64,000 nucleotides of DNA from Halocaridina rubra (GCA_037179515.1 JAXCGZ010009871.1:1-64000); one strand, 5' to 3'. Shown: positions 1 through 19,235, counted from the stretch's first letter. Notes: generated by a model from the sequence alone, not told the origin. Made by a program: numbers and translations.

Positions 1-2330
1 AACTGAGATTGTGTATTTCTGGCACCAGTTTCGTGGCATGTCTTTGAACTTTTTCAAGCTTAGCTATGTGCTTTTTCAAGTGCGGATTCCAAAAGGGGGC
101 TGCATATTCGAGTTTTGGCCTCACATAGGTTACATAAATATTTCTGAACATTTCCTTGTCCATGTGCCTGAAGGCTACCCTTACATTTGATAAGAATGCA
201 TATGCTGCCCTTCCTATGCCATTTATATGTATTTCTGGAGACAAATCTGCCAGTATGTTTACTCCTAGATCTCTCTCATTTACTGTCTCTTGAAGTTGTA
301 CTCCAGCCACCGAGTAGTCAAGCTTGGGCCTTCTTGCACTTGTACCCATTCTCATTACCTTACATTTTGAAGTATTGAATTTCATTAGCCACTTTTCTGA
401 CCACTCATGCAGATTATTTAGATCCTCCTGAAGTTCTCTACCATTGTTCTCGTTTTTTACTTTCTTCACAATCTTTGCATCATCTGCAAACATATTCATG
501 AATGAATTTATAGACTCTGGTAGGTCATTTACATATACAAGGAACAAAAGTGGCCCTAATACTGAACCCTGTGGAACTCCACTACTAACTCTTCTCCATT
601 TAGACACTGAGTGTCTTACTCTAACCCTCTGTTCCCTTCCTTCTAAGTAAGTTTTTATCCATTCCAAAACATTTCCACCTATTCTAGCCATTGATTGCAG
701 CTTCCTAATAAGTCTCCCATGTGGAACAGTGTCAAACGCTTTCTGGAAGTCTAGGAATATGCAATCTGCCCAGCCCTCTCTTTCCTGTAAGATTTGGCTT
801 ATCTCATCATAAAATTCTAATAAGTTTGTTACTGTTGATCTACCTTCTCTGAAGCCATGTTGCCTCACTGACAAAAAGTTGAAGGATTCCAAGTGAAGAG
901 AGATATGTTTCCTTAGTAGTTTCTCCATAAGTTTGCAAACTATGCTGGTCAAGGAAACTGGTCTATAGTTCAGAGCCGTATCCCTCCTTCCCTTTTTGAA
1001 GATAGGTATCACATTTGCTTGTTTCCAGCATCTTGGAATCTCCCCCGACTCCAGTGACTCCTTAAATATGATACTTAGTGCCACTGATATTGTGTGTGCG
1101 CATTTTTTAAGCACATGAGGGGATATGTCATCAGGACCTGTAGCCTTATGAACATCTAAATCCATCAGCGCTTTGCATACCTCTGTGGCTGTAAGGTTGA
1201 TGTTCTCTAATACCGGCCCTTGAGCTTCTATCACTGCAATCTGAGGGGGTGGGGTATTTTCTACTGTAAATACTGACTGAAACTCCTTGTTCAATTCTTT
1301 GCAGATCTCTTCATCCGTCTCAGTGATGCTTCCATCCGCTCTCTTTAGCCTTAAAACCTGCTCTTTTACCTTCAGTTTTCCTCTGATAAAGCTGTGGAAA
1401 AGCTTGGGATTTTCTTTAGCCTTCCTGTTGATGTCCCTCTCATAGTCTCTCTCTGCCTCTCTCCTTTTACTTAGGTAGTCATTTCTTGCTCTTTTGTAGG
1501 TTTGCCAGGCATTTATGTTTTTTTCTCTTCCTATACCTTTTCCAGCATTTGTCTCTCCACTCCTTAGCTCTTTTACACCCATTATCGAACCATTTCTCTC
1601 TGGCATGAATTACACCTACTTTGGTGACAGGTATGCAGCAATCTACTATCTTCCCATATTTCTCACAAAAGATGTCATACATTTCTTGTACAGATTTGTT
1701 GTAAAATAAGGTTCTCCAGTCAATAACTGCAAAAAGCTCATTCATTTTGATGTAATCTCCTTTCGGATAGTTCCTCCTCATGTCCTCAGTGCCTCTACTC
1801 TCAGGAAGAATATCTTCAATGATATGTGTGTGTGTGTGTATGTGTTTCATATTCAGCTCCTGAAACTCTTTTCTAAACTGTTCAATGTTTTCCTTTATAT
1901 GAACATTCGAAGCTGCAATTTCGTCTCTTTTGGAAAAGAGTAGTGAACTAACATTCAATTCATTCAAGTTGTCATGCAGCTGTTTGTTGTTATCTTCTTG
2001 TAAAGAAATTCTGGTTTCTAGTTCAATCTTTTCCCCTTCCAGCTTCTTTATTAATTTTTCTAGTTCTTTTCTCTCTTGCCCTTGTGCCTTATTTGCTTCC
2101 ACCAAAGATCTTATTACCTCTTTCAGTGTATCAGTCTCTTTAATTTCTCTATCAAAACTCCCAATTTAACCATCCAGGTTTATCACAAGGGTCTCAAGGT
2201 CCTTGACTTTTTTTTTAAGGCTTCTAAGAGCTACTCCCCCTCCCATAGTCCCTGGAGATCCTCTATGACCCCTCCCCCAACCATTGGAAGAGGTGTTTAG
2301 GGACAGAGATGGTTTCATTTTGATATTTTG
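1..2330 (-). mobile_element. CR1-like non-LTR retrotransposon, endonuclease deleted, runs off left edge
   Basis: Read on the minus strand, this carries the same reverse transcriptase region as the plus-strand LINE at 53.5-57.2 kb (GTPLL/FADD-region complements at about 440-660). A 208-codon open stretch at 1,479-2,105 starts with a Lys/Glu-rich, probably coiled-coil segment and passes through a (GT)n-encoded HTHTH run at about 1,825-1,845. It then enters IIEDILPESRGTED, which in the other copy directly follows the endonuclease. The endonuclease is therefore missing here. Further 3', frames are broken, so the copy is inactive. CR1-clade assignment rests on the endonuclease/RT layout and FADD motif seen in the sister copy. 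The 5' boundary near 2,330 is approximate. Confidence 0.85.
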
Positions 2331-2937
2331 CCTTTCACAGAATATGGAGATAAAAAGAGAGAGAGAAAAAAAAGTCTTTATTTAACTTCACACAGAATTG
2401 CGATATCTTCATATGAGAACTAATTTAGTTATTTTGCTCATCTCTCTTTTGTTAACACACATTCTAACTTAAAATTTGACTGATAATTAGAGAAGAAAAA
2501 ACAATACAAAGCAAAAACCCACATGAAGGAAAACTCGAATATTCAACCGAGGAGACAACCACTTGATGTTTTGACACCTGTTTCTACTAGATTTCCTTCT
2601 TACTGCTAAACTGGTCATTTCAGAAGAAATAAAAAGATTATAATCAATTTTTAAGCAAGGTATGTTATCACAGGATCAGAATTTAAATCTAACTAAATAA
2701 AAAAAAATACTAAAAAAAGGAACAAAGCAAAAAGAAAAAAATAAGACAACTGTGCTACTTAACAACTTAACACTGTTGACAGGTGTATTTTTCTTATTCA
2801 TTTATTTCATATAACAAATTGACTATCAACTTCATCTATATGGGAAGGATATTGACTTTAACAAGATATGGAACCACAGGATCAGGTAATAAGGTTATAA
2901 GAGCTCTCCCCGATTCACACAAAAAATGGGTAGGTGG

Positions 2938-2943
2938 TTTATT
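2938..2943 (-). promoter_or_regulatory. candidate AATAAA polyadenylation signal (Star-like gene)
   Basis: TTTATT on the plus strand reads AATAAA on the minus strand, about 300 bases after the stop codon. A second AATAAA at 3,093-3,098 is closer to the stop. Which one is used cannot be told, and such hexamers are common in AT-rich DNA. Confidence 0.3.
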
Positions 2944-3092
2944 TTATAGCTCTCTTTTTCATTTGGTATTGCACAGGGTATGAATAAGAGGAGAATTCCA
3001 CAGTTGTTGAAATTATATCTAGATTTTTTAGTTCCTTGCAGTCTAGAGTTCTAGAATCTAAGCACTTATTTAGACATTCAATATCTGGATGT

Positions 3093-3098
3093 TTTATT
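3093..3098 (-). promoter_or_regulatory. candidate AATAAA polyadenylation signal, proximal (Star-like gene)
   Basis: Minus-strand AATAAA about 145 bases downstream of the Star-like stop codon. It would give a short 3' untranslated region. Motif only. Confidence 0.3.
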
Positions 3099-3242
3099 TT
3101 ATAGCTTTCTTTCTTAATGCTTCTTGCACCATCAAACAATACATGCACTTGGAGATTCAATAGATGATGATGGCGTGTCTCAATTTTATGATGATTTCAT
3201 TATATGGTTCCTTGCAGTCTAGAGTTCTATAATCTAGAATTT

Positions 3243-9988
<6,746 letters not shown>

Positions 9989-10099
9989 CTGTGGGAGAAG
10001 ACATTTGCATAATTAACAATGGCTATCGCTAATTATATCGTCAATTAGCCTGTTATAAATGTATTTTGAAAACATTTGGCAATAACTAATCTTGTCTAA

Positions 10100-10218
10100 G
10101 GCCCGATTTCGTAAATAGTGTAATCCTAGGATACCATATTGTTAGTTAGCTAGACACATACAAATGGATTTCATAAACGCATCTGATGTGGTTCTGTGTA
10201 TGGCTAGGATCCCGTACA
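10100..10218. mobile_element. Half copy of the foldback MITE
   Basis: Left arm GGCCCGATTTCGTAAATAG through GGATTTCATAAACGCATCTG and TGTATGGCTAGGATCC, preceded by TAA. The right arm is absent and a (TA)n array takes its place. Confidence 0.85.

Positions 10219-10219
<1 letters not shown>

Positions 10220-10279
<60 letters not shown>
10220..10279. repeat. (TA)n microsatellite
   Basis: About 30 TA units beginning where the MITE is truncated. Confidence 0.95.
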
Positions 10280-10284
<5 letters not shown>

Positions 10285-10429
10285 TTAAAAGTTAGTTTTG
10301 CACTTGTCATAGTTAGAGATACTTGGAATTATGTGGAAAAGGGCGATTAATTTGCGAGGTAATGTTCAAAACCATTTAGATATTCAATGTAACATCGCCC
10401 TTATTCGCCTTTGCCACCCTGACATTAGT

Positions 10430-10510
10430 GTTGAGCTAAAGGATATTAGCTTCTGGTGAATGTGAACGCCTTAACTCGGCCAAACCCCCTTTACAATGGG
10501 GGAATGCATC

Positions 10511-10516
<6 letters not shown>
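10430..10516 (-). repeat. Family D repeat, partial
   Basis: ATTAGCTTCTGGTGAATGTG and AACTCGGCCAAACCCCC...CATTGTATATA match family D. The end runs into (TA)n. Confidence 0.6.
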
Positions 10517-10604
<88 letters not shown>

Positions 10605-10645
10605 TATATATATATGCATCCATTGTGTGTATATATATATATATA

Positions 10646-10711
<66 letters not shown>
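10517..10711. repeat. (TA)n with an internal flank duplication
   Basis: Two long TA arrays separated by TATGCATCCATTGTGTGTA, a copy of the left flank GAATGCATCCATTGTATA. The array was therefore duplicated together with its flank. Confidence 0.9.
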
Positions 10712-10714
<3 letters not shown>

Positions 10715-11615
10715 CCAGCTTTTAAAATAGGTATATTTAAATTAAATTACTATAGTTCTCAAAGAATTCCATACTCACAAATTTGATCATGAACCGTTAA
10801 TAAATAAATAAAAATTACACTAATTTTACACAAATAATTAATTCCAAACGCCTCTGGAAGTACGTCTGAAGCCACTACGTATTCTTAGCGACATTGAGCT
10901 CGAGTCCCTGTCAATGCATACGTGGGTTGAGGAAAACACGAAAAAATATATTTTATTTTTGTAATGGGATTGCCGTCTCACTCTATAGTATTTAGCCATT
11001 GATATTCTTAATATTATTCTCTCTATAATTGTAAAAAAGTTTTTGTTTCTAGTAATTGGAGTTTTAAGCTAAATTCCGTCTAAATAGTTTTATGTAGATT
11101 TGATTAATTTCCGCAGAAATGTTGAGTTTAAGAATTACCTTAAAATAATACGTGAATCACTGGCGTATTATAAATGTTATTTATATATGAATGTTCTTAA
11201 AAACTTAATTAGAAACCAGTATGCTGATATATTTGATAGAGAACATGAATTATGCATTGAGTTTTAAAGCAAAAATGGCTATACATTGCCCTAACTAGCA
11301 CCTTGATGCTGTTGTTGGCGCTTTGCTCTTGGCTACTTTCGGATCAGGATAATAGATAAAAAAAAATCGCTAACTTGATACTTTCATAAGACACGAGGAT
11401 AACTTAATATTTTTAACTCCTCTATGCTTCATGATATTTTATTTTCGAATTATGCATTATGAGTAATATATACATCGTCTGATTACTGAGAAAGTGGTGC
11501 ATTGTCATTATAAAAAGATGGACAGATTGTCAAAATATATATAATTTAGAAAAGACTTCCTTAAAATACGAGACCCTGAAAAAGAGAAAGACACCAGTGT
11601 GTAGTATAGTAACTA
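10712..11615. other. AT-rich intergenic sequence, nothing recognised
   Basis: About 0.9 kb upstream of the Star-like gene. No long frame or recognised repeat. It may hold the Star-like promoter or 5' exon, but nothing marks it. Confidence 0.5.
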
Positions 11616-11619
11616 CCTA

Positions 11620-13000
11620 ACTGTAATTACCTAATTGTGCTTACGGGAAAGGGCTACATGCTCGTAGCTCCCCGTCTCCTGGTCGGTTCCGTTTTCGTAC
11701 CTACTTATACTAATCATATATATCTTTAAAGCCATGAATTGAGTTAGCGTTAACTACCTCCTCGCTTAGCCAATTCCAACCATTAGCTACTCTTACACTA
11801 AAAAGTACTTCCTCACATCCTGCAAACGATGTTTTCTCACGAAGCTTCAAACAATGGCCCCTAGTTCTATTGCCAGCCATATAAAAATATCGACTCCTAT
11901 CCACTCTGTCATAGCAATGAAGGAATTTAAAAACCGTCACCATATCCCCCTCATATTCTTCTAGCTTCTAGTGACGGTAAGTCTTATTCCCTCAGCCTCT
12001 CCTCATAACTGAGATTGCTAATTTCTGGCGCCAGTTTCGTGGTATGTCTTTGAACTTTTTCCAGCTTAGCTATATACTTTTTCAAGTGTGGATTCCAAAA
12101 GGGGGCTGCATATTCAAGCTGTGGCCTCAGATAGGATACTTTAATATTTATGAACATTTCCTTGTCCTTATGCCTGAAGCTTACCCTTAAGACTTGCTAA
12201 GAAAGCATATGCTGCCCTTACTATGCCATTTATATGCATTTCCGGGAGCAAATCTGGCAATTTGTTTACTCCTGGATCTCTCCCATTCACCGTCTCTTGA
12301 AGTTCTGCTCCTGCTATTTGGTAATAAAGCTTGGACCTCCTCGCACTTATACTCATTTTCATTACCTTACATTTAGAAGTATTGAATTTCATTAGCCACT
12401 TTCCTGACCACTAATACAGACTATTTAGGTTTTCCTGAAGTTCTCTACCACTGTTTTCATTTCTTACTTTCTTCACAATATTTGCATCATCTGCAAACAT
12501 ATTTAAGAATGAATTTACAGACTCTAATTGGTCATTTATGTATACAAGGAACAGAATTGGCCCTGAAACTGAACCCCGTGGAAGTCCACTACTAAGCCTT
12601 CTCCATTCAGACACTGAGTGTCATTTTCAAACCCTCTGTCCCCTTCCTTCTAAGTAAGCTTTTGTCCATTCCAAGACATTCTCACCTATTCTCGCCATTA
12701 CTTGCAGCTTCTCAATAAGTCTCCCATGTGGGACAGTATCGAATGCCTTCTGGAAATCTAGGAATATGCAATCAGCCCAGCCCTCTCTTTTTATAAGATC
12801 CGGATTTCCTCATTATAGTATTCTAATAAGTTTGTTAGAGTTGATCTGCCTTCTCTGAATCCATGTTGTTTCACTGACAAAAAGTTGAAGGACTTCAAGT
12901 GAAAAGAGATGTGTTTCCTTAGTCAGTCTCTCCATAACTTTTCAAACTATGCTGGACAAGGAAACAGAGCCTGTTGCTTAGGGCCGTATCCCTTCTTCCC
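11620..13000 (-). mobile_element. CR1-like LINE, 3' half, degenerate
   Basis: On the minus strand: reverse transcriptase fragment with SEWRRLSSGLPRGS and FADDANIVKK (12,411-12,614), then C-terminal RTRGHCLKLREKTS and WNWLSEEVVNANS (11,710-11,943), then a tail with GCACAATTAGGTAATTAC. Stops and frameshifts throughout. Second relative of the copies at 1-2.3 and 53.5-57.2 kb. Confidence 0.9.
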
Positions 13001-13026
13001 TCTTTGTTTGTTTGTTTGTTTGTTTG
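13001..13026. repeat. (TTTG)n short repeat
   Basis: About six TTTG units at the junction of the truncated LINE and the following SINE-A. Confidence 0.9.
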
Positions 13027-13027
13027 T

Positions 13028-13128
13028 AAGTGTATGAGTTACTATTAATCCCCATTCGAATGGGGGTAGACAAACAAGTTGGAGTTGGGGAGTTAAGGGT
13101 GAATACCTTTCCTAACCCCGAGATGGTG
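13028..13128 (-). mobile_element. SINE-A copy, 3' part
   Basis: Contains the palindrome CCCCATTCGAATGGGG and complements of CAACTTGT..., AACTCCAACTTG and the GGAAAGG segment; the tRNA head is lost. Confidence 0.8.
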
Positions 13129-13795
13129 TAATCAATTTTTTTTAAAGAAATATAAATATGATGTTTAAAGCTGACATATCCAGGTCAGCTAAACCAAATA
13201 GCTATATCATGAAAATATACAATATGCTTAGGCTTGATGATATAGACGTATGTATTAAATGCAAGTTTCGTTTTGTACAAAACCTGCGAAGCAGGGAGGG
13301 GAGAAGGTTCACTTTGCAGAGATATATTCATCAAATCAAAAGAATCAGAAGGTTAAAGAGTAACAGTCTCTAATGAATGACAGAGGCAAGGGACAATGAT
13401 AGTACTAGACCCTGACTATGTACTTACCATATAGCCGGGACCTCTCTCCAATCACATGGACCCAGTGATCTCCAGGCAATGTGTTAATTATCAGGTAGAC
13501 CTATAGGAAATCACAGACCCTTGATTAATTGCCCAATAATCGCCAATTACGCACTGAAAGGTAATGAAACCCCTGACCGGGAAGCCGCAATCGAACCTGG
13601 AATTAGTATATCAGTGTTGGCATTGCAATGGAAAAGGTTATAGGTTCATTCTCCTTACTGAGAGATGAATGCAAGATCATAGAGTGATATTTTGATCATA
13701 CAGTTTGGCTAAAGAGTTAAGAGGCTTTGTAGATTAACAAATCATAAAATAAAATAGGCTATTTACCCTGTATTTTCATCATAAACAAGTCCATT

Positions 13796-13797
<2 letters not shown>
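13129..13797. other. Intergenic sequence, no gene supported
   Basis: Holds one 71-codon open frame at 13,158-13,373 (plus) without recognisable domains and no matching splice context. Otherwise featureless. Confidence 0.4.

Positions 13798-13867
<70 letters not shown>
13798..13867. repeat. (GA)n microsatellite, first of a duplicated pair
   Basis: Flanked by CCATTGTA on the left and GAGCATTAAATTTAAGTA on the right. Confidence 0.95.
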
Positions 13868-13868
<1 letters not shown>

Positions 13869-13933
13869 ATTAAATTTAAGTAAAGAAAACATGTTACGGA
13901 CCCCTCTTTTTCATTCTAGATAATTCCATTGTT

Positions 13934-14980
<1,047 letters not shown>

Positions 14981-14983
14981 GAG

Positions 14984-15170
14984 ACCAACACTGCTAATTC
15001 TCAAGTTGAGCCACGCTGCTGTATGAACACCCAAATTTACCTAATTAGGGCACTTAACTAACCTAACCTAACCCAAGATAGGTTAACTAGTTAGTTACGT
15101 ACCTTCATTGGGTAAATTTGGGTGTTTTAAGCAGCATCTTGGCTCCTCTGAGAAGTGGTGGTGTCGGTTT
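14984..15170. mobile_element. Second type of foldback MITE with CCTAA core
   Basis: Left arm AACACCCAAATTTACC and right arm GGTAAATTTGGGTGTT, extended outward by GAGCCACGCTGCTG versus AGCAGCATCTTGGCTC. The loop contains AACTAACCTAACCTAACCC. Confidence 0.75.
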
Positions 15171-15182
15171 TGGGTGTATAAA

Positions 15183-15649
15183 GGCCCGATTTCTTAAGCA
15201 GTGTAAACCTAGGATACCATATTGTTAGTTAGCTAGACACACACAAATGGATTTCATGAACGCATCTGACGCGGTTCTGTGTATGGCTAGGATCCCACAT
15301 GTGATCCTAGCCATTTTTTTTTTTTTTTAGATTCCACCCACGGATGGGTGGAATGGGTCAAGGAGGACCCATAGGGTGGTCGCCAACTGGCACAGGCCCC
15401 AACCCCCCCACTTTGGTCCCCAGCCACAGCAGTAACCTCTTCAGTAAACAGCTTAAACTCTCTTGCCTGGACGAGGCGCGATCCGTCGACCTCGCAAATG
15501 CGAGGCGAGCGCGTTACCACTGTACTAGCCAGGAGGCTGTCATATCTATACACAGAACCATGTCAGATGCGTTTATGAAATCCATTTGTGTGTGTCTATC
15601 TAACTAACAATATGGAATCCTAGGTTTACACTGTTTAAGAAATCAGGCC
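15183..15649. mobile_element. Foldback MITE split by a SINE
   Basis: Left arm 15,183-15,312 and right arm 15,548-15,649 match the MITE at 6,794. A tRNA-derived element lies between them in the former loop. TAA follows on the right; the left flank is AAA. Confidence 0.85.
15314..15546 (-). mobile_element. tRNA-derived SINE (third family) inserted in MITE
   Basis: On the minus strand the head CTGGCTAGTACAGTGGTAAC and GCGCTCGCCTCGC is cloverleaf-like with a degenerate B box (GGATCGCGCC). The body ends GGTGGAATCT followed by about 16 A. Not a functional tRNA gene: the B box is altered and the body continues. Confidence 0.8.
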
Positions 15650-16486
15650 TAAGACACCTATCTCCTTTATTTTACTTTTATTAATTATGAATTTATGTCC
15701 TTGATTTATTTCAAAGTAGCAGTTTTCCTGGAGTAGGTGCCGTGAGAGTTTTAAATGTGTGGCTCGAAAAGGTCGAAAAATTGCTATTTGATGAGGTATA
15801 ATTATGAGTTATGGAGGTGTGTATGAAACGAATCTTAACCATACACTGCATTTAATTCTGATAGGTTTCAGTGTATCTTGAATGTTTATGATAATTTTTT
15901 TATCGGAATTCATAATTTTTTGTTTTAGGGATAACACTGGTGGGCGGCGGTGTGTTTTTAGCTAATCTAACCTAATCAACCTTACCTAATAGTTCTTACC
16001 ATTATCCAGAAACCTGGAGATTCTTACTAAAGGATTTTAGTAATCCTGTCAGGCATTACTATCCTATCCCAACCTAACCTAACCTAATCTTACCTAACCT
16101 AACCTAATCTAACCTAACCAACCTAACTCCAAGTTGAGGCCTTCCATGCCATAATAGGACGAACTTATGTTTTTATATAGCAGTGCAGCCCATTTCAGGG
16201 GTAATCTATTGGGTAGACCAAAGAAGGGTGCATAAACGATTCTTAGCCATATATTTCATAAGATTATTCCTAATTGGGGTGTGAAAGTAAATAGTCACCA
16301 TTTATGTTAATATAAGACTAGGTTTAGTATGGTCAGTTCAGTCCTAGTTAATGAACAATTTGAAAAGTGATTTTATTGTTTTTTAATTGTTTTAAATATA
16401 TTTTCAGTGTTTTTTTTTTATTTCTCTTGTTAGAGATATAAATGTAAGCATTTACCTGAAGTATATAGTACTGGTTAACATGAAAG
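15650..16486. other. Intergenic, with CCTAA-rich runs
   Basis: Mostly AT-rich. At 16,065-16,128 imperfect (CCTAA)n/(ACCTA)n runs resemble the arthropod telomere unit TTAGG on the opposite strand, but units are irregular. No gene seen. Confidence 0.5.
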
Positions 16487-16640
16487 GTAATTGAGTTCTC
16501 TGAGTGAGGAAACAGTACTTCATAGTTTTAAGGATAGATATGATAAGTGTCTGTAAGTGAAAAAGATGAAACCGATCAGTAGACGGGGAGTTATAAGCTT
16601 TGTACTCTTTTTCTTGAGCACAAGAATGTAAATATAGATA
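16487..16640 (+). mobile_element. CR1-like LINE 3' end fragment
   Basis: CATAGTTTTAAGGATAGATA and GAAACCGATCAGTAGACGGG match the last coding and 3' untranslated part of the CR1-like copies; older than the 5.8-kb copy. Confidence 0.8.
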
Positions 16641-17030
16641 GGCGAACAGCGAATGTTGGGACATAAAAATTTGTTGTGCTTTCAGAGTAACCTGGATAAG
16701 GCTACTGTAGTTCCCATAGTAGACAGTAAGTCAGAGACTTACAGAGTAGTGTAGTTAACATGTAGTACATAGTATGCATACCATAAATTACAATGCCCTT
16801 GCTACCATTCAAACTATGGGTTGCTTGCATGCTGCCTGTGTATCGTGGATGGACCGAATTTCAACTAAAGCTCATTAATAAGAGAATAAAAAAAAAAAAG
16901 ACATTGTTTAAAGCTACAAGCAGTCAAGACAATTATTTCTGCAAATTGCACTTATAGTCATAGTTAGTAATACAGTTAGATTTGCTAATTTATATCATTG
17001 AGACTTCATATTCAAATCTGACCCGATGAA
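16641..17030. other. Intergenic, nothing recognised
   Basis: No frame or repeat family identified. Confidence 0.4.
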
Positions 17031-17036
17031 ATAAGG

Positions 17037-17203
17037 ACCTAATAAGATAAGCAACTCCAGAACCCCTTGTAAAACTAAATAATCTCATAGATTATCATAT
17101 TCTATTAGGGTAGGTAAGGAAGGTTAGATTAGGTGACTTGCCTTGTAAATATGAAAAGCTTATCCTTAGAGCCCCCTGGGGTAACTTTTCTTTACATGAT
17201 CTG
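17037..17203. mobile_element. MITE-like family E, decayed copy
   Basis: Shares CCTTGTAAATATG and AGAGC(A/C)CCC...GTAAC with 28,015 and 46,158, plus a TTAGG-like core (GGTTAGATTAGGTGACTTG). Confidence 0.6.
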
Positions 17204-17530
17204 GAGATGGGTATGGACCGTAAGCTCAGCTGATGGTAGTTTCTTTAGCAGGGATGACTGGAGTATAACTATATAATATGACTTCCTTGGAAACTTCTGA
17301 AATGGATGTTACTGCTTTGTAAGATTCTATTGAATGTCCATGACTTGGCGGTTTTGGAAGATACCTCTTCGGTCAAGAGGTTCTTCTTTCCTCAAGCTTA
17401 TCGAATTCCTTCAGTCTTGTATCCGGTGAATTTGCTGAAACATGATTTCCTTTCTGAGTGCATTGATATGTATTTTAATTATGCGCAATGCCATATTCAC
17501 CTAACCAGGACTGTTTAGTAATTATGCAAC
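17204..17530. other. Intergenic, one unassigned 70-codon frame
   Basis: An open frame at 17,306-17,518 (plus) has no recognised domain and no good splice context; not called as a gene. Confidence 0.35.
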
Positions 17531-17534
17531 ATAT

Positions 17535-17660
17535 ACACTGCCTGCAATCCCTCTTATAAGGAGTGGCTTAGTCAAAACACACACATGCACCACATGCTAA
17601 TATGCTTCTCACTAATTCCTTTTAGCTCCTTGGGCATAGGAGGTTGCCACGATGTATCCT
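17535..17660 (+). repeat. Family D repeat (head first)
   Basis: TATAAGGAGTGGCTTAGTCA, then GCTTCTCACTAATTCC and TTAGCTCCTTGGGCATAGGA match family D in the head-first orientation. Confidence 0.7.
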
Positions 17661-17969
17661 GCAATAAGTTGAGACACGTATTCAATTATTGTACCAAAGA
17701 ATAAACACGAAAATTTGCTTTCGTTAATGGCAGCTGTATTTTTTACTTGTTAGACTTTTAGCTATTCCTGTGACTATTTTTGTATCAATTTTTAGGTTTC
17801 ATAGTATCATATTTTTTTACTTTTTTAATTTCATATTGAAATACTGTATAGTTTTCCAGAAAATTGCTTAATTTAAAAATGGATAGTTAGAGCTCTGCTT
17901 TTAGCTTTTGGTATGATTACACAAATAGAATGTTGTGGTTTTATTGTTATCAATTAAAAGAAACAGATG

Positions 17970-18155
17970 AGGACTGCGGTATCTTGGCCATTAAAAGTCT
18001 CGAATTGGGAAGTGACAGACCCATGTACAAAGCCACAGCAGGGCATTAGGAAGGGCAGCCAGCCTTAACTCTCCAGCTCCAACCTTTCTGTGTCCACCCC
18101 CACTCAAATGGGGATGAATAGTGACAGATAAGTGGCAAGCAACGACATCTTAGGA
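17970..18155 (+). mobile_element. SINE-A copy
   Basis: GGACTGCGGTATCTTGGC, then GGGAAGTGACAGACCC, GGCATTAGGAAGGGCAG, CCAGCTCCAACC, GTGTCCACCCCC and a GACAGATAAGTGGCAAGC tail. Confidence 0.88.
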
Positions 18156-18504
18156 GAAACAGGCAGTTCCTACTCAGTTAAATAGATGCTGCGAAAAATA
18201 GGTGTTTGCAGATTTTAAAGTACAATCTAGTTCTTTTAAGATTTGAGAGCCACGGGATGATCACCAAAATTTTGTTTCTTATTTGATACAACTATTCAGT
18301 ATTGATAATAGATACTTATATGAAAGTCGTTTAGTTACTTAAAAACCTATCATTTTAACACACTTTATTGCACTTGGATACGATTCTTCACTGGCTTCAT
18401 ACTAATGACTTATTACACCTTAATCACCAGTACATACTTAACTTGGTTGTACATATACTTTCACTTGACTTTTAGTACTTTAGCACATACTGTACTGGGG
18501 TTTC

Positions 18505-18700
18505 CTTAGTATGCGCTCTGTAGCACAATGGTTAGACCACTCTACTCGGGAAGTGATGAATTCATTATTAATCCCCATTGTTAGGTGTAAGGAAGAGCAT
18601 CCAGCCTTTATTCCCCAGCATCTGCTAGTTTGCATTCACCCCCATTCGAATGGGAGTCAATAGTGACATGATATGGCAAACAGCTATGTACAATACTGTT
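18505..18700 (+). mobile_element. SINE-A copy
   Basis: tRNA-like head GTAGCACAATGGTTAGACCA, body AGGAAGAGCATCCAGCC, palindrome CCCCATTCGAATGGGA and TAGTGACATG tail. Confidence 0.88.
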
Positions 18701-18789
18701 TATCAGTGTATCTCCACATGCTACCACTTATATAAAAGAGAAATATCCATCCTGCAGCGTATCCTATCTCACATTGTTTTGAGCTACAA

Positions 18790-18990
18790 TAGTAGTCTTA
18801 TCTATCTATATACAACAGCCATAGTCCCTCCCCTATAATTAGGGTGGCTGAATTAAACCAAAAAACTTGACTCTAGGAAGGAAACTTTAAAGAAGGGGAA
18901 TTTGAGTCCCATTTCTCTGCCCCATTTAGTCAACTTTTACAATATGAAGAGGAACATGGAGGCAGTATTCTTGCCCCCAAATTGAGGAAG
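18790..18990 (+). repeat. Family C repeat
   Basis: Head CAGCCATAGTCCCTCCCC, then AGGGTGGCTGAATTAAACCA, CTTGACTCTAGG, CATTTAGTCAACTTTTAC and GTATTCTTGCCCCC. Confidence 0.75.
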
Positions 18991-19094
18991 TAAGGTAATA
19001 TGTTTCAGCTATACTAAATCAATAGTTAGTTTCATATTTGAAGACTTGTAATCCCGACAGTCCGTGACTCATCACCAGCACCAATTACTCCTGT

Positions 19095-19235
19095 TTGTTT
19101 GATCTTTAAATATGTGCATGTACTCGTGTTTAAGCCCATGGTGGGGCATAATTTCCCCTACTCCAAACTGTCTGTCTCCACCCCTATTCAAATGGGATTA
19201 ATAGTGACCCATAAAATGGTAAACAACAACGAGAA
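19095..19235 (+). mobile_element. SINE-A copy, head decayed
   Basis: GTTTAAGCCCATGGTGGGG, CTCCAAACTGTCTGTCTCC, CCCTATTCAAATGGGATTAA and TGGTAAACAACAAC tail. Confidence 0.82.

Larger units (their letters stand above)
2331..3242. other. 3' flank of Star-like gene, no gene seen
   Basis: AT-rich sequence between the LINE and the last Star-like exon. It holds two short local duplications: a block around TTGCAGTCTAGAGTTCT at about 3,037-3,062 and again at 3,210-3,240, and a TTTTATAGC block at about 2,940 and 3,098. The upper part is presumably the 3' untranslated region of the minus-strand gene. No convincing open frame. Confidence 0.5.

Noticed and set aside
187..650. Plus-strand frames at 187-378 and 444-650
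   Set aside because: Antisense shadows of the minus-strand LINE reverse transcriptase.
16065..16128. True telomeric or subtelomeric sequence
   Set aside because: The CCTAA units are few and irregular, and similar runs occur inside MITE-like elements elsewhere in the window.
17306..17518. 70-codon plus frame (MLLLCKILLNVHDL...)
   Set aside because: No domain, no splice context and no link to either gene; length is within chance for this region.
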